Part shown: positions 35,055 through 42,488 of the stretch, piece after piece
Layout of the letters: each line of letters opens with the position of its first letter
Position numbering within the stretch: position 1 is the stretch's first letter
NCBI GenBank assembly: GCA_029204225.1
Contig: CM055104.1
Location: 39,924,527-39,969,845, forward strand
Source of the DNA: Diphasiastrum complanatum
Taxonomy: Eukaryota > Streptophyta > Lycopodiopsida > Lycopodiales > Lycopodiaceae
Length of the DNA stretch: 45,319 nt
Direction of reading: 5' to 3'
Notes under the pieces: model-generated
Database searches by the model: none
Seen by the model: only the letters and a program-made list of their open reading frames with translations
Told to the model about the DNA's origin: nothing
Program-made: the position numbers and the translations under genes

Positions 35055-35148
<94 letters not shown>
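34950..35148 (+). mobile_element. LINE 3' end with a 45-unit (CT)n tail
   Basis: TTATACGCCTTTTGGCATGG then AAAAGACGTTAATCAAGCT leads directly into (CT)45 at 35059-35148. It matches the minus-strand copies at 2921-3050 and 4400-4440, which also run straight into CT repeats. Confidence 0.75.
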
Positions 35149-35152
<4 letters not shown>

Positions 35153-35189
35153 CGCATTTTAGGGTTTAGGGGCTAAACTTTTTTTTTTT

Positions 35190-35455
35190 TAAATATGCGT
35201 CCAGGTCCCGGACGTGTTCGTGTACGGACGCTGGATGCGCCAACCAGACGTGTCCAGCGTCCAAAAAAAAAAAATTGGACGCGCCCGACCCCGCGTCCAG
35301 GGGTCGGACGCGTTCGGGTCCGGGTGCTGGACGCGGACGCGAAAGGCCGTGTCTGGCCCGGATCCTCATGTCTATTATATATCATAGGTCTCGCGGTACC
35401 GGGTACCGCGGTACTAGTATGGTACCGCGGTACCATACCGGCCCCGTGGTACCAA
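35190..35455 (-). repeat. Palindromic GGTACC/GACGCG repeat, copy 2
   Basis: GACGCG arm first (with GGACGCGCCCGACCCCGCG), then CCTCATGTCTATTATATAT, then GGTACC/CCGCGG arm including ACCGCGGTAC. This is the reverse of copy 1. A-tracts interrupt the GACGCG arm. Confidence 0.8.
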
Positions 35456-35511
35456 ATTCTTTTAACGAAAATAACATGGAAAAAAATTTAATTTTTTTAT
35501 TTATTATGGTG

Positions 35512-35632
35512 CTGCCCTGGTACCGCGGATCTGAGGGCGGCACCATAATGGCGGTACTAGGGGATTCTATGATATATATATATATATATATATCTAAGGA
35601 AGCGGATGGCGGACGCAAACGTGGACGCGTCC
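35512..35632 (+). repeat. Palindromic repeat, copy 3
   Basis: GGTACCGCGGATC arm, (TA)n, then ATCTAAGGAAGCGGATGGCG and GGACGCGTCC. The junction after (TA)n differs from copy 1 and matches copy 7, so there are two subfamilies. Confidence 0.75.
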
Positions 35633-35708
35633 GTTTTTTTTTTTTAGTTGTTTTTGTGTTAAATTTTTTTTTTTTTTATAGTTGTTTTTGTGTTAAAAAA
35701 AAAAAAAT

Positions 35709-35815
35709 TGGACGCGTTCGACCTTGTGCCAAGGGGTCGGACGTGTCCGGGTCCAGACGTCGGACGCGGACACGGATGCGGAATGTTCGGCCCGGACCCT
35801 CATGTCTGATATATA
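35709..35815 (-). repeat. Palindromic repeat, copy 4 (GACGCG arm and junction)
   Basis: TTGGACGCGTTCGACC through GGCCCGGACCCTCATGTCTG to (TA)n, in the reverse orientation. The GGTACC arm lies beyond a T/A-tract in copy 5. Confidence 0.75.
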
Positions 35816-35867
35816 TATTTTTTACGAAAAATACACTAATTTTTTTCCAAAAAAAATATTAATATTA

Positions 35868-35952
35868 TGGTTCTGCCTTGGTACCGCGTTTTCCAGGGCG
35901 GCACCATAATGGCGGTACCATGGGGCACTATGGAATCATGGATATATCGTAC

Positions 35953-36005
<53 letters not shown>

Positions 36006-36118
36006 ATATATATATATATATCATGGTATCGCCATTATGGTACCGCCGGTACCATAATGGTGGTACCGCCATTATGGTGCCGCCCAAAAATCCGCGGTAC
36101 CACGATGACACCATTTTT
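35868..36118. repeat. Palindromic repeat, copy 5, two GGTACC arms around (TATC)n
   Basis: GGTACCGCGTTTTCCAGGGC and GCACCATAATGGCGGTACC on the left. On the right is the near-inverse (GGTACCGCCATTATGGTGCC, then CCGCGGTACC). Together they form a large imperfect inverted repeat about the central microsatellite. Confidence 0.8.
35957..36023. repeat. (TATC)n microsatellite running into (TA)n
   Basis: About 12 TATC/CTAT units followed by TA dinucleotides, at the centre of the inverted repeat of copy 5. Confidence 0.95.
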
Positions 36119-36142
36119 TAATTTTTTTTTAAAAAAAATTTA

Positions 36143-36698
36143 GTGGGCAATATGGGTATCAGCTCTTGACGAGAGCAGTGCATTTATGCAGGTTGCCGGT
36201 GCTTTCAGTTACAATATGTGTTAGACAACTAAATAATGCACCTCTCAGTTTAGTAGTCACTAGTTAACCGTGAGCTCCGATCTGTAAGGCCCCCGTTATG
36301 AGGAGAAGCCATTATTGAGCACGGTTGTCAGTATAGGGTCTATTGTGAGACCATGATGGTTATGAGATGGCTAGATTACAGTTTCTATATAGCAACAAGT
36401 CTTGGGGGGTTCGGGGGGAGTCACCTGAGAAACGGGGGGTCCGAGGGACGGTAGCCCCCCGGCGGGGGGTTTGGGGGTAGAGCCCCCCAACGGCGGGGTC
36501 CGGGGGCTACTGGTAGACCCCGGCCCCAACGGTATGACCTCTTCAGGGATTTTGCCTTCCGATTCCCTGAGCGAAAACACACTTTTTGGTGTTTTGCATC
36601 CCCTTGGTCCTTTGGCTGTTCGCTCTCCTCAGAACCGACAACCTGCATAAATGCATTGCTCTCGTCAACAGCTTCAAGCTGATACCCATATTGCCCAC
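36143..36698. mobile_element. TIR element (PIF/Harbinger-like MITE), 556 bp
   Basis: Termini are inverted: the left begins GTGGGCAATATGGGTATCAG and the right end is its exact reverse complement for the first 22 bases. Similarity continues through TTGACGAGAGCA and TGCATTTATGCAGGTTG, giving about 55-bp arms with one 7-bp length difference. Flanking bases are TTA on both sides (36140-36142 and 36699-36701), the target duplication typical of PIF/Harbinger elements. No transposase is present; the core is G-rich. It sits in an A/T-tract within the palindromic repeat cluster. Confidence 0.8.
36404..36533 (+). repeat. G-run cluster, quadruplex-prone
   Basis: At least ten runs of four to seven G within 130 bp, interspersed with CCCCCC complements (for example GCCCCCCGGCGGGGGG). 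It can form quadruplexes on the plus strand as well as strong hairpins. Confidence 0.75.
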
Positions 36699-36749
36699 TT
36701 AATTTTATTTTTTATTAATTTTTTTAAAAAAAAAAATATATATATATAT

Positions 36750-36813
36750 GGTACCGCGGATCAGTATGGACCCGCGGTACCGGGATCTGCGGATCCTGGT
36801 ACCGCTGGATCTA

Positions 36814-36866
<53 letters not shown>

Positions 36867-37032
36867 CAGACTTGAGGGTCCGGGCCGTTTTGCCCGCGTA
36901 CGAACCCAGACACGTCCGACCCCCAGACGTGGGGTCGGACGCATCTATTTTTTTTTTTTTTGAAAAAAAAAAAAATAGATGCGTCTGGGGTCCGGATGCC
37001 CCCTTACGCACGCGTCCAGGGGTTCGGAAGCA
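36750..37032 (+). repeat. Palindromic repeat, copy 6
   Basis: GGTACCGCGGATC and CCGCGGTACC arm, (TA)n of about 24 units, ATATCAGACTTGAGGGTCCG, then a GACGCG-type arm. That arm contains an inverted repeat of GGACGCATCTATTTTTTT with AAAAAAATAGATGCGTC. Confidence 0.8.
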
Positions 37033-37079
37033 ATTTTTTTTTTTGATTCTTTTTAAAAAAAAAAATTAAAAAAAAAAAA

Positions 37080-37185
37080 AATCGGATGTGTCCGAACGCG
37101 TCCGCGTCCGCCATCCGCTATATATCTAAGAAAGCGGATGGTGGACGCGGATGCGCGTCCGCGTCCGGACGCGTCCAATTTTTTT
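37080..37185. repeat. Palindromic repeat, copy 7 (two GACGCG arms)
   Basis: GTCCGCCATCCGCTATATA and the near-inverse AGCGGATGGTGGACGC flank TATATATCTAAGAA. The whole unit is an imperfect palindrome flanked by A- and T-tracts. Confidence 0.75.
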
Positions 37186-38002
37186 CAAATTTTTTTTTTC
37201 AAAAATAAAAATAAAAAATACAAGCACCTGCCTACACTGCCCCCATCCCAAAAGCAAAATAAAAACAATTTATGGCCTTTGTTTTTCCCCGGAATTAATT
37301 ATCAGAGGGTGCCTATCACCCACCTGCCCCCTCCTGATAAAAAACAGGAAAACAATACTGAAAAAATTTCCAAAAAAATTTGCAACAGACCTAACCACTG
37401 GGCCATGCCTCTCATAACCTCAGTATTACTAAACAACCATGGCCAATGAGCAGTTCATAAATTATTACGAACCTTCACCGGGAACTAAGCTCCAAAACAG
37501 CGGCAAAGAAAGATCTGAGAGTGGTTTTGAGTGAAGGTTTGTATGGCAAACATATTACTGCCCCAAGGTTTAGAAGTGAATGCTCGCCAGAGGATTGGGG
37601 AAAGGTGAACGCTCACCAAAAGAGTGACAAGCTCTCAGGAGCAGAAGTCTCTGGGGGAAATTAGGGCTCACCAGAAGAGTGACAAGCTATACACTACTGT
37701 GACTCGGTTTAGGGGATCGGTTTTTTCCCGGATGAACTTCAACAGCTTACTAATTAGTTATGGCACTACTCCAACTTGCTACAATACGATGTCGAAATTT
37801 TGCGTACCAGCACGGGGTCCGAAACATCTCCCAGTTTTCAGGTCCCGACCGAACAAAGTGTCCCTGAAGCCCTGTTTAACGTCGAACTTCGGACGGATGA
37901 TGCGGCCCGACCGTCGATTGTTTCCTCGTCCTGTTTGTTCCCACAGGTTCATATCGAGGTTGTCCACTGGCCGAAACAGACGGCACCCGAAACGGATCCC
38001 GT
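37186..38002. other. No gene recognised
   Basis: Frames across 37624-38241 are open for 205 codons on the plus strand but show no domain, and their 3' part is the dispersed repeat at 38003-38196. I regard the frame as fortuitous. At 37610-37690, 'agctc.ccag.ag...agtgacaagct' is repeated. Confidence 0.35.
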
Positions 38003-38196
38003 TTGGAGAAACAGGGCCGTCGGACGGAGAGTTGCAAAACCAGTCCATTTCGCTTGACCTAATTGCGCTTCTCTCCAGTCGAAGGGCAATTTTGACCGAA
38101 CGATACCCGAATCGAGCCAGGCTTGATCCCTTGGGTTCGTATCAGGATCACGAACCTGTGGACTGTATTCCTGGACTGATGATGCGTTCTACACAG
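38003..38196 (+). repeat. 194-bp direct repeat, left copy
   Basis: Matches 38595-38788 base for base with scattered substitutions, starting TTGGAGAAAC and ending TTCTAC.CAG. The pair flanks a broken copy of the small-protein gene. Confidence 0.8.
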
Positions 38197-38221
38197 TACC
38201 ATGGCCTATGTGATGAGATAG

Positions 38222-38244
38222 ATTTAGGGTTTAGGGTTTAGGGT
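38222..38244 (+). repeat. Interstitial telomere-like TTTAGGG run
   Basis: Three units of TTTAGGG directly before the small-protein pseudogene. Similar short runs occur near 32987, 33090, 35158 and 38945. Confidence 0.85.
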
Positions 38245-38268
38245 CGACGTCACGTGGGCAACTAGTCG

Positions 38269-38409
38269 GAGCATGTCCTGGTAGATGTCCGCCGACACAA
38301 CGAACGGAAGCTAGAAGGAGGATTTCACGAGAGCCAACGAGAGATAATGGGGCGACTACCGGAGCTGCAGCTACGTGCCCTCACAGTCCTCGGACCTGCT
38401 CCCCCCTGA
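38269..38409 (+). pseudogene. Small charged protein family, broken copy 3
   Basis: The frame reads VRRHNERK, then GGFHESQREIMGRLPELQLR, and stops at 38407. It aligns to the minus-strand gene at 33961-34346 over about 180 bp, with homology continuing past the stop to about 38455. It lacks a start codon and the part equivalent to 'EQHRKQEAE' is shortened. Immediately upstream are telomere-like repeats and not the expected first exon. This is a truncated gene copy. Confidence 0.6.
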
Positions 38410-38509
38410 CCGAGCTGGCGTGGGCAAGGAAACGCAATGGATTGGAATTAAGTTCTCCGCAGAACAACTTCCCATGGTCCGGGACAGGGTCCCTCGTCGT
38501 TGGGCCAGC

Positions 38510-38590
38510 CAGTAGGTCTTCTGGTTCCCGGTAGTGAACGACACAGTTATGATGACCATCCACTCCACTGGTGACCATTCACTCCCTGTA
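38510..38590 (+). repeat. Dispersed repeat, second copy
   Basis: Matches 32697-32770 (shared GACACAGTT, then GGTGACCATTCACTC). Confidence 0.6.
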
Positions 38591-38594
38591 GTGC

Positions 38595-38788
38595 TTGGAG
38601 AAACGGGACCGTCGGACGGATAGCTGCAGAACTAGTCCATTTGGATTGACCTAATTGTGTTTCTAACCCGTCGAACGGCCATTTTGACCGGACGATGCCC
38701 GAATCGGGCCAGGCTCGGTCCCCTGAGTACGTACCCGCTCCACGAACCAGTGGACTGTATTCCTAGACCATTGATACATTCTACGCAG
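38595..38788 (+). repeat. 194-bp direct repeat, right copy
   Basis: Second member of the pair described at 38003-38196. Confidence 0.8.
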
Positions 38789-39234
38789 GTTTAAGTGTAT
38801 GCTGCGAAAGTGTAGCTTTGATGTTGAATCTGCACATACCTGTGGTGCAATGCCTACGACACAATGAGGACGTGGGTGGGGTTGATGATGTTTATGGATG
38901 ATGATTATGCTTGTGGCTTGTTTTGATGGTTATGGCTGTGGGGTTGTGGGTTTAGGGTGATTTGTTAGGGTTTGGGGTGTTGTGTTAACTGTGCCATTTG
39001 TTGGGGTGTCGGGTTTAGGGTCTTATGTTAAATGGTTGAACATGATGCATATGTTTTGAATGAGATGCAGATGTGCTGATCTCTCTCTCTCTCTCGCTCT
39101 AACCATTCAAACTTCACAGAGCTAACCATTTGTAAGCAACCACGATGAATTAGCCATGACACAATTAGACTGTAAAAAAATATATACATCTCATTTGATG
39201 CCACTGTACATGATGCTAAAATGTGTATCAGTAT
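38789..39234. other. No gene; degenerate TTTAGGG-like and short CT tract
   Basis: T/G-rich sequence with isolated GTTTAGGG and GTTAGGG words (38940-39030) and a CT tract at about 39079-39098. This should be the 3' flank of the hAT-like pseudogene. Confidence 0.4.
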
Positions 39235-40783
39235 TTACAAGTCTGCGCTAAACAAATCATCCCTCTGCGTGCTAGATGCATCTGCAAGGGTGTCAAACAC
39301 AAAGCCTGGCTCGGAGTCTGGAGGCATCTGGGACTCCTCTAGGTCTGGGCCAACGCCTGCCAAGAGACGACTAGAAAAATCATCGGTGTGTCCCCTCTTG
39401 GCTGGCCTGCCTCTGGGTCTGCCGGAAGGAACTCTCTATGGTACACTCCTGCCTGGGGGTCTCCCTCTGCCACGGGGGGGTCTCTGGGAGGAACTGCCTG
39501 CCTGTGATGCTCTGAGTCGTCTCTGCGCTATCTGTCTCTGGGCAGCAGCCTCTGTCTCCCTCGCAAACTCTGACCAGCCATCATCTGAAAGGGGGCGTCA
39601 TGCAGGGGTACTGGGTGGGGCACGTGGACAATCCCCTGCTAGGTCGACCGTCTCGTCTGAATCATATGTGGGCTCATCATTAGAGGAGGGCAATGGAACG
39701 TCAGCAGGGGGGGTGGTGGTCTCATCGGCATCGGCATCATCCTCAGGCTCACCCCGCAGAGCACGCCGAACAGCATCGACCTCTGGCTCATGATCTGCCG
39801 CTGCAACCAGGCACTCATCGGGATTGGCCTGCACAAGTCAATCATTCGTGAGAATAGCCGAAGAAACCGTGAGGGCATTAAATTGAATGTCTCAAACCAG
39901 TACGAAAGCAAAACGACAGAGCAACGAAATATACCTGCAGCAGTAGGGCGTGTGCGCCTCCTGCCCTCATGCTCTCCGTGATGCATCGAACCACTCTGGT
40001 GTTGGTGTTGCAGTACACCAGGTCATTGCACCGCTCCGTCGTCAGACGGTTCCGCTTGTTTGTGTGAACAAGGCTGAACGCTGACCAGTTCCGCTCGCAC
40101 ACACAAGCAGAACAGTCCTGCATTAATTGGCAACAACTCGAGTGAGTACCGACCTTGTAGAGAAAATGCGAAAACTGGTTGGATGAATGAGATCAGACAA
40201 CATACCTGTGAAAGGACTCGGAGCACGAGTGTCCTCAGGTCTGGCTTCCTGGCGCCATAGCTCTCCCACCATGATACAGGCAAGAGCCTGTTCTCTCGAA
40301 CACGTGCAAGGTCCTCGCCGAACAGCCCCAGAGAGTGCCTGCAGTTGAGCAACGATATGCTTGAGTACACTTGAGCCCGCGCAGGGAAATTGAACGAACG
40401 ACAACGTACAATAGATCAAGAGTTTACCTGTAACCGAGCCTCTGCACCTCGAGCCTGTTGCGGAACCCAGTGTCGTTGCTGAGGAGGCAGATGTATGCGA
40501 ACCAGTCCGCACGCAGCTCTGCATCGTCGTATTGCCTCTCGCTTTGAAAAAGTGGATGTAGTATGTGGGCCACACTGTAAATGGGCCGGTGAAACTTCTC
40601 CCATCGCCGCTGCCACAAGCGCCTGATAGGCTCCAACCTGTGGACCAAACCATGCGCAGGCAACAATTACATACCATCGTGTTGCGGCAGCAAGACGAAA
40701 CAGAGTGCGAAATGGAAGGATGGTGAGACGGAAAAAAGTTATACCTGGCAGGGTCCAGCTTGGAACGCTGGAGAGACTCTGCG
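39235..40783 (-). pseudogene. hAT transposase-like gene, degenerate paralogue B
   Basis: Minus-strand exons with GT/AG borders: a 5' stub (to 40745, ...SLQRSKLDPAR), 40637-40428 (LEPIRRLWQRRWEKFHRPIY and SVAHILHPLF), 40338-40206 (SLGLFGEDLARVRE...WWESYGA... LRVLSQ), 40117-39935 (DCSACVCERNWSAFSLVHTN and KRNRL) and 39828-39235. CERNWS with the following basic segment is the hAT dimerisation domain. The last exon meets TGA at 39600-39598, but the same frame continues with RGRGRPPGR and RGRPAKRG (AT-hook-like), broken once by TAG, to TAA at 39237-39235. Both stops could come from C-to-T changes (CGA, CAG). One intron (40427-40339) is absent from paralogue A. The 5' side is replaced by a palindromic repeat. 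Confidence 0.8.
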
Positions 40784-41060
40784 TCTAGACGCTAGACGCG
40801 TCCTCTGGATGCGTCCAGCCTTTAACAAAAAATAAAATAAAAAAAAAAGGACGCGTCCGACCCCGCGTCCCGGGGTCGTACGCGGACGCGACCATTTTGG
40901 CCCGGACCCTCATGGTTCTGATATATATATATATATATATATCAGAACCATAGTACCCTCTGGTACCGCTGGTATGGTACCGCCGGTACCATATCAGTGG
41001 TACCGCCGGTACGGTACCGCCCTGGGATCCGCGGTACCAGGGCGGTACCATTTTTAATAT
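40783..41060 (-). repeat. Palindromic GGTACC/GACGCG repeat, copy 8, cutting the hAT paralogue
   Basis: GACGCG arm (TAGACGCGTCC, GGACGCGTCCGACCCCGCG), then CCTCATGGTTCTGATATATA. The centre at 40911-40950 is an exact palindrome (ATGGTTCTGA, (TA)n, TCAGAACCAT). The GGTACC arm follows. It begins right after in-frame hAT coding sequence. Confidence 0.85.
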
Positions 41061-41200
41061 TTTTTTTTATTTTTTAATATATTTTTAGTAATTTTTTTTT
41101 GCATATTAACTACCAAAAAAGGACAAAAAAAAGTAAAAAGAGGGGGTTCTGGGTGTAAAAAAAGAGGGTACAGTACATGATGCAGGGGACTGTTGCAATG

Positions 41201-41385
41201 GCACATGGGCACTGCGAGTGAGCAGACCGAGGGGCCAATGGGAGACCAACACAGGGGGGTAGCATCACATGGGGGCAAGTACAGAGGCACATGGGCATTG
41301 TGGGTGAGCAGACCATGGGCCCAATGGGAGACCAACACAGGGGGGAGCATCACATGGGGGCAGGTACGGAGGCACATGGAGGGAT
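41201..41385. repeat. 86-bp tandem repeat, just over two units
   Basis: Units start GCACATGGGCA at 41201 and 41287, with a partial third at 41372. They differ by a few bases and contain 'gcccaatgggagaccaacac' and 'agcatcacatgggggca'. The array lies directly upstream of the promoter of the small-protein gene. Confidence 0.85.
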
Positions 41386-41418
41386 GATGGGGATCCACAT
41401 GGCCGATCAGGCTGTGGG

Positions 41419-41427
41419 GATAAATAG
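41419..41427 (+). promoter_or_regulatory. TATA-like box of the small-protein gene
   Basis: GATAAATAG about 180 bp before the ATG at 41600. The leader between them is rich in repeated 'tgtgagagg' words and contains no ATG in frame except one at 41558. Confidence 0.4.
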
Positions 41428-41599
41428 GCACTCACAATGCCATTGTGGTCGGCATTTTCAGAGGCTGTGAGAGGGCTAGTGATAGACAGTGAGAGAGCAA
41501 GCGAGAGCCGGTGACAGGCTGTGAGAGGCTGTTTGAGAGCCAGGGTGCTGTGAGAGGGTGTTCAAGGATCAGGGTGCTGTGAGGAGAAGGTCGATCGAG

Positions 41600-41965
41600 A
41601 TGGCTGAGCGAATACCACCGAAGCCCGAGGGCGAAGCCAGGAGAAAGCTTGAGGAAGATATCCGAAGGCACAACGAGAGGCATCGGAAGCAAGAGGCAGA
41701 TATCCGAGAGATGCTGCGACAGACTCGACAGAGAAATCCGGAACCGAAGCAACCCGCCCCCGCTGTGGATCCTGTCCCCGCTGTCGAGCTGGATCTGGAT
41801 GAGCAGATCGGAATGAATTTCACACGACGGCAGCTCATCATGGTCAGGGAAAGGGCGGCCAGACGTCGGGCTAACCAGGAGGCAGCTCGGGCTAACCGGG
41901 AGGCAGAGCAAGAGCGACAAAACAATGCACCAGACGAGGGCGAGGAGTCGGTGGAGGATCAGTGA
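41600..41965 (+). CDS. Small charged, probably coiled-coil protein, copy 1 (121 aa)
   Basis: I do not recognise a named family. The 121-residue frame starts MAERIPPKPEGEARRKLEED. It continues with RRHNERHRKQEADIREMLRQ, a short Pro/Val-rich linker, LDLDEQIGMNFTRRQLIMVR and a basic-acidic tail (RERAARRRANQEAARANREA, ending DEGEESVEDQ). It is extremely charged and has two likely helical segments. There is no signal peptide, membrane segment or zinc motif. ATG 41600 is preferred over an in-frame ATG at 41558, because the related copy at 33961-34346 also begins a few residues before the shared block and the context (GAGATGGC) is better. It lies between two hAT-like genes: divergent from B and convergent with A. 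A role as a partner of the transposase-like proteins is only a guess. Confidence 0.65.
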   Translation: MAERIPPKPEGEARRKLEEDIRRHNERHRKQEADIREMLRQTRQRNPEPKQPAPAVDPVPAVELDLDEQIGMNFTRRQLIMVRERAARRRANQEAARANREAEQERQNNAPDEGEESVEDQ

Positions 41966-42488
41966 GGGATGTTTAGAATAGATGAGGTCCACCCGTATGT
42001 GGCGGACTGTTGCTATGTAGTTTTCGGCAGTTTATGGTGCAGCAAATAACTAGATGGCTGCTTAAAAAAATGACAGTATATGTGATGTTATCCTGATACA
42101 ACGGTTGAATATATACATAGTTGTTTTTTGTGCAACGCGAGCCTGGTCATGTAAGATGCAATGTTTGTAATTTTCCTAAATGCAGATGTATTACATGTGT
42201 TTATTCAATGTCGTTTGGGGTGTAGGGGTGATTGCTGTGCTCATGATGTAGGTGCATATATGTGAAGCTAGCATTCACTTCAAACGAAATTAAATGAAAA
42301 TAGGATTCACACACGCACATAGAATTCTTCAACATAAAATAAAGCATCACATGTACAGAGCGACATACGCACAATGTGCAGCAAATAATGTAGGCCAAAC
42401 ACTGTATATAATGTGAAAAATCATCTGAGTACAATGGTAGACCGACTGCTAGAGACAAACTACTGAAACTAAAACAATAGAGCCACAA
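41966..42488. other. Convergent intergenic region
   Basis: Holds the 3' ends of the small-protein gene (plus) and the hAT-like gene A (minus). AT-rich, no gene seen. Confidence 0.4.

Noticed and set aside
35275-35862. 195-codon frame across palindromic repeats
   Set aside because: Arises from GC-rich palindromes with few stops; it has no conserved content and spans three repeat copies in different orientations.
37624-38241. 205-codon plus-strand open frame
   Set aside because: No recognisable domain; its 3' third is a dispersed direct repeat also found, broken, at 38595-38788, and it ends in telomere-like repeats. Probably chance.
41432-41992. 186-residue minus-strand frame opposite the small charged gene
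   Set aside because: Shadow of the plus-strand gene; the paralogous copies preserve the charged reading (RRHNExHRKQEA), not this Leu/Ser-rich one.
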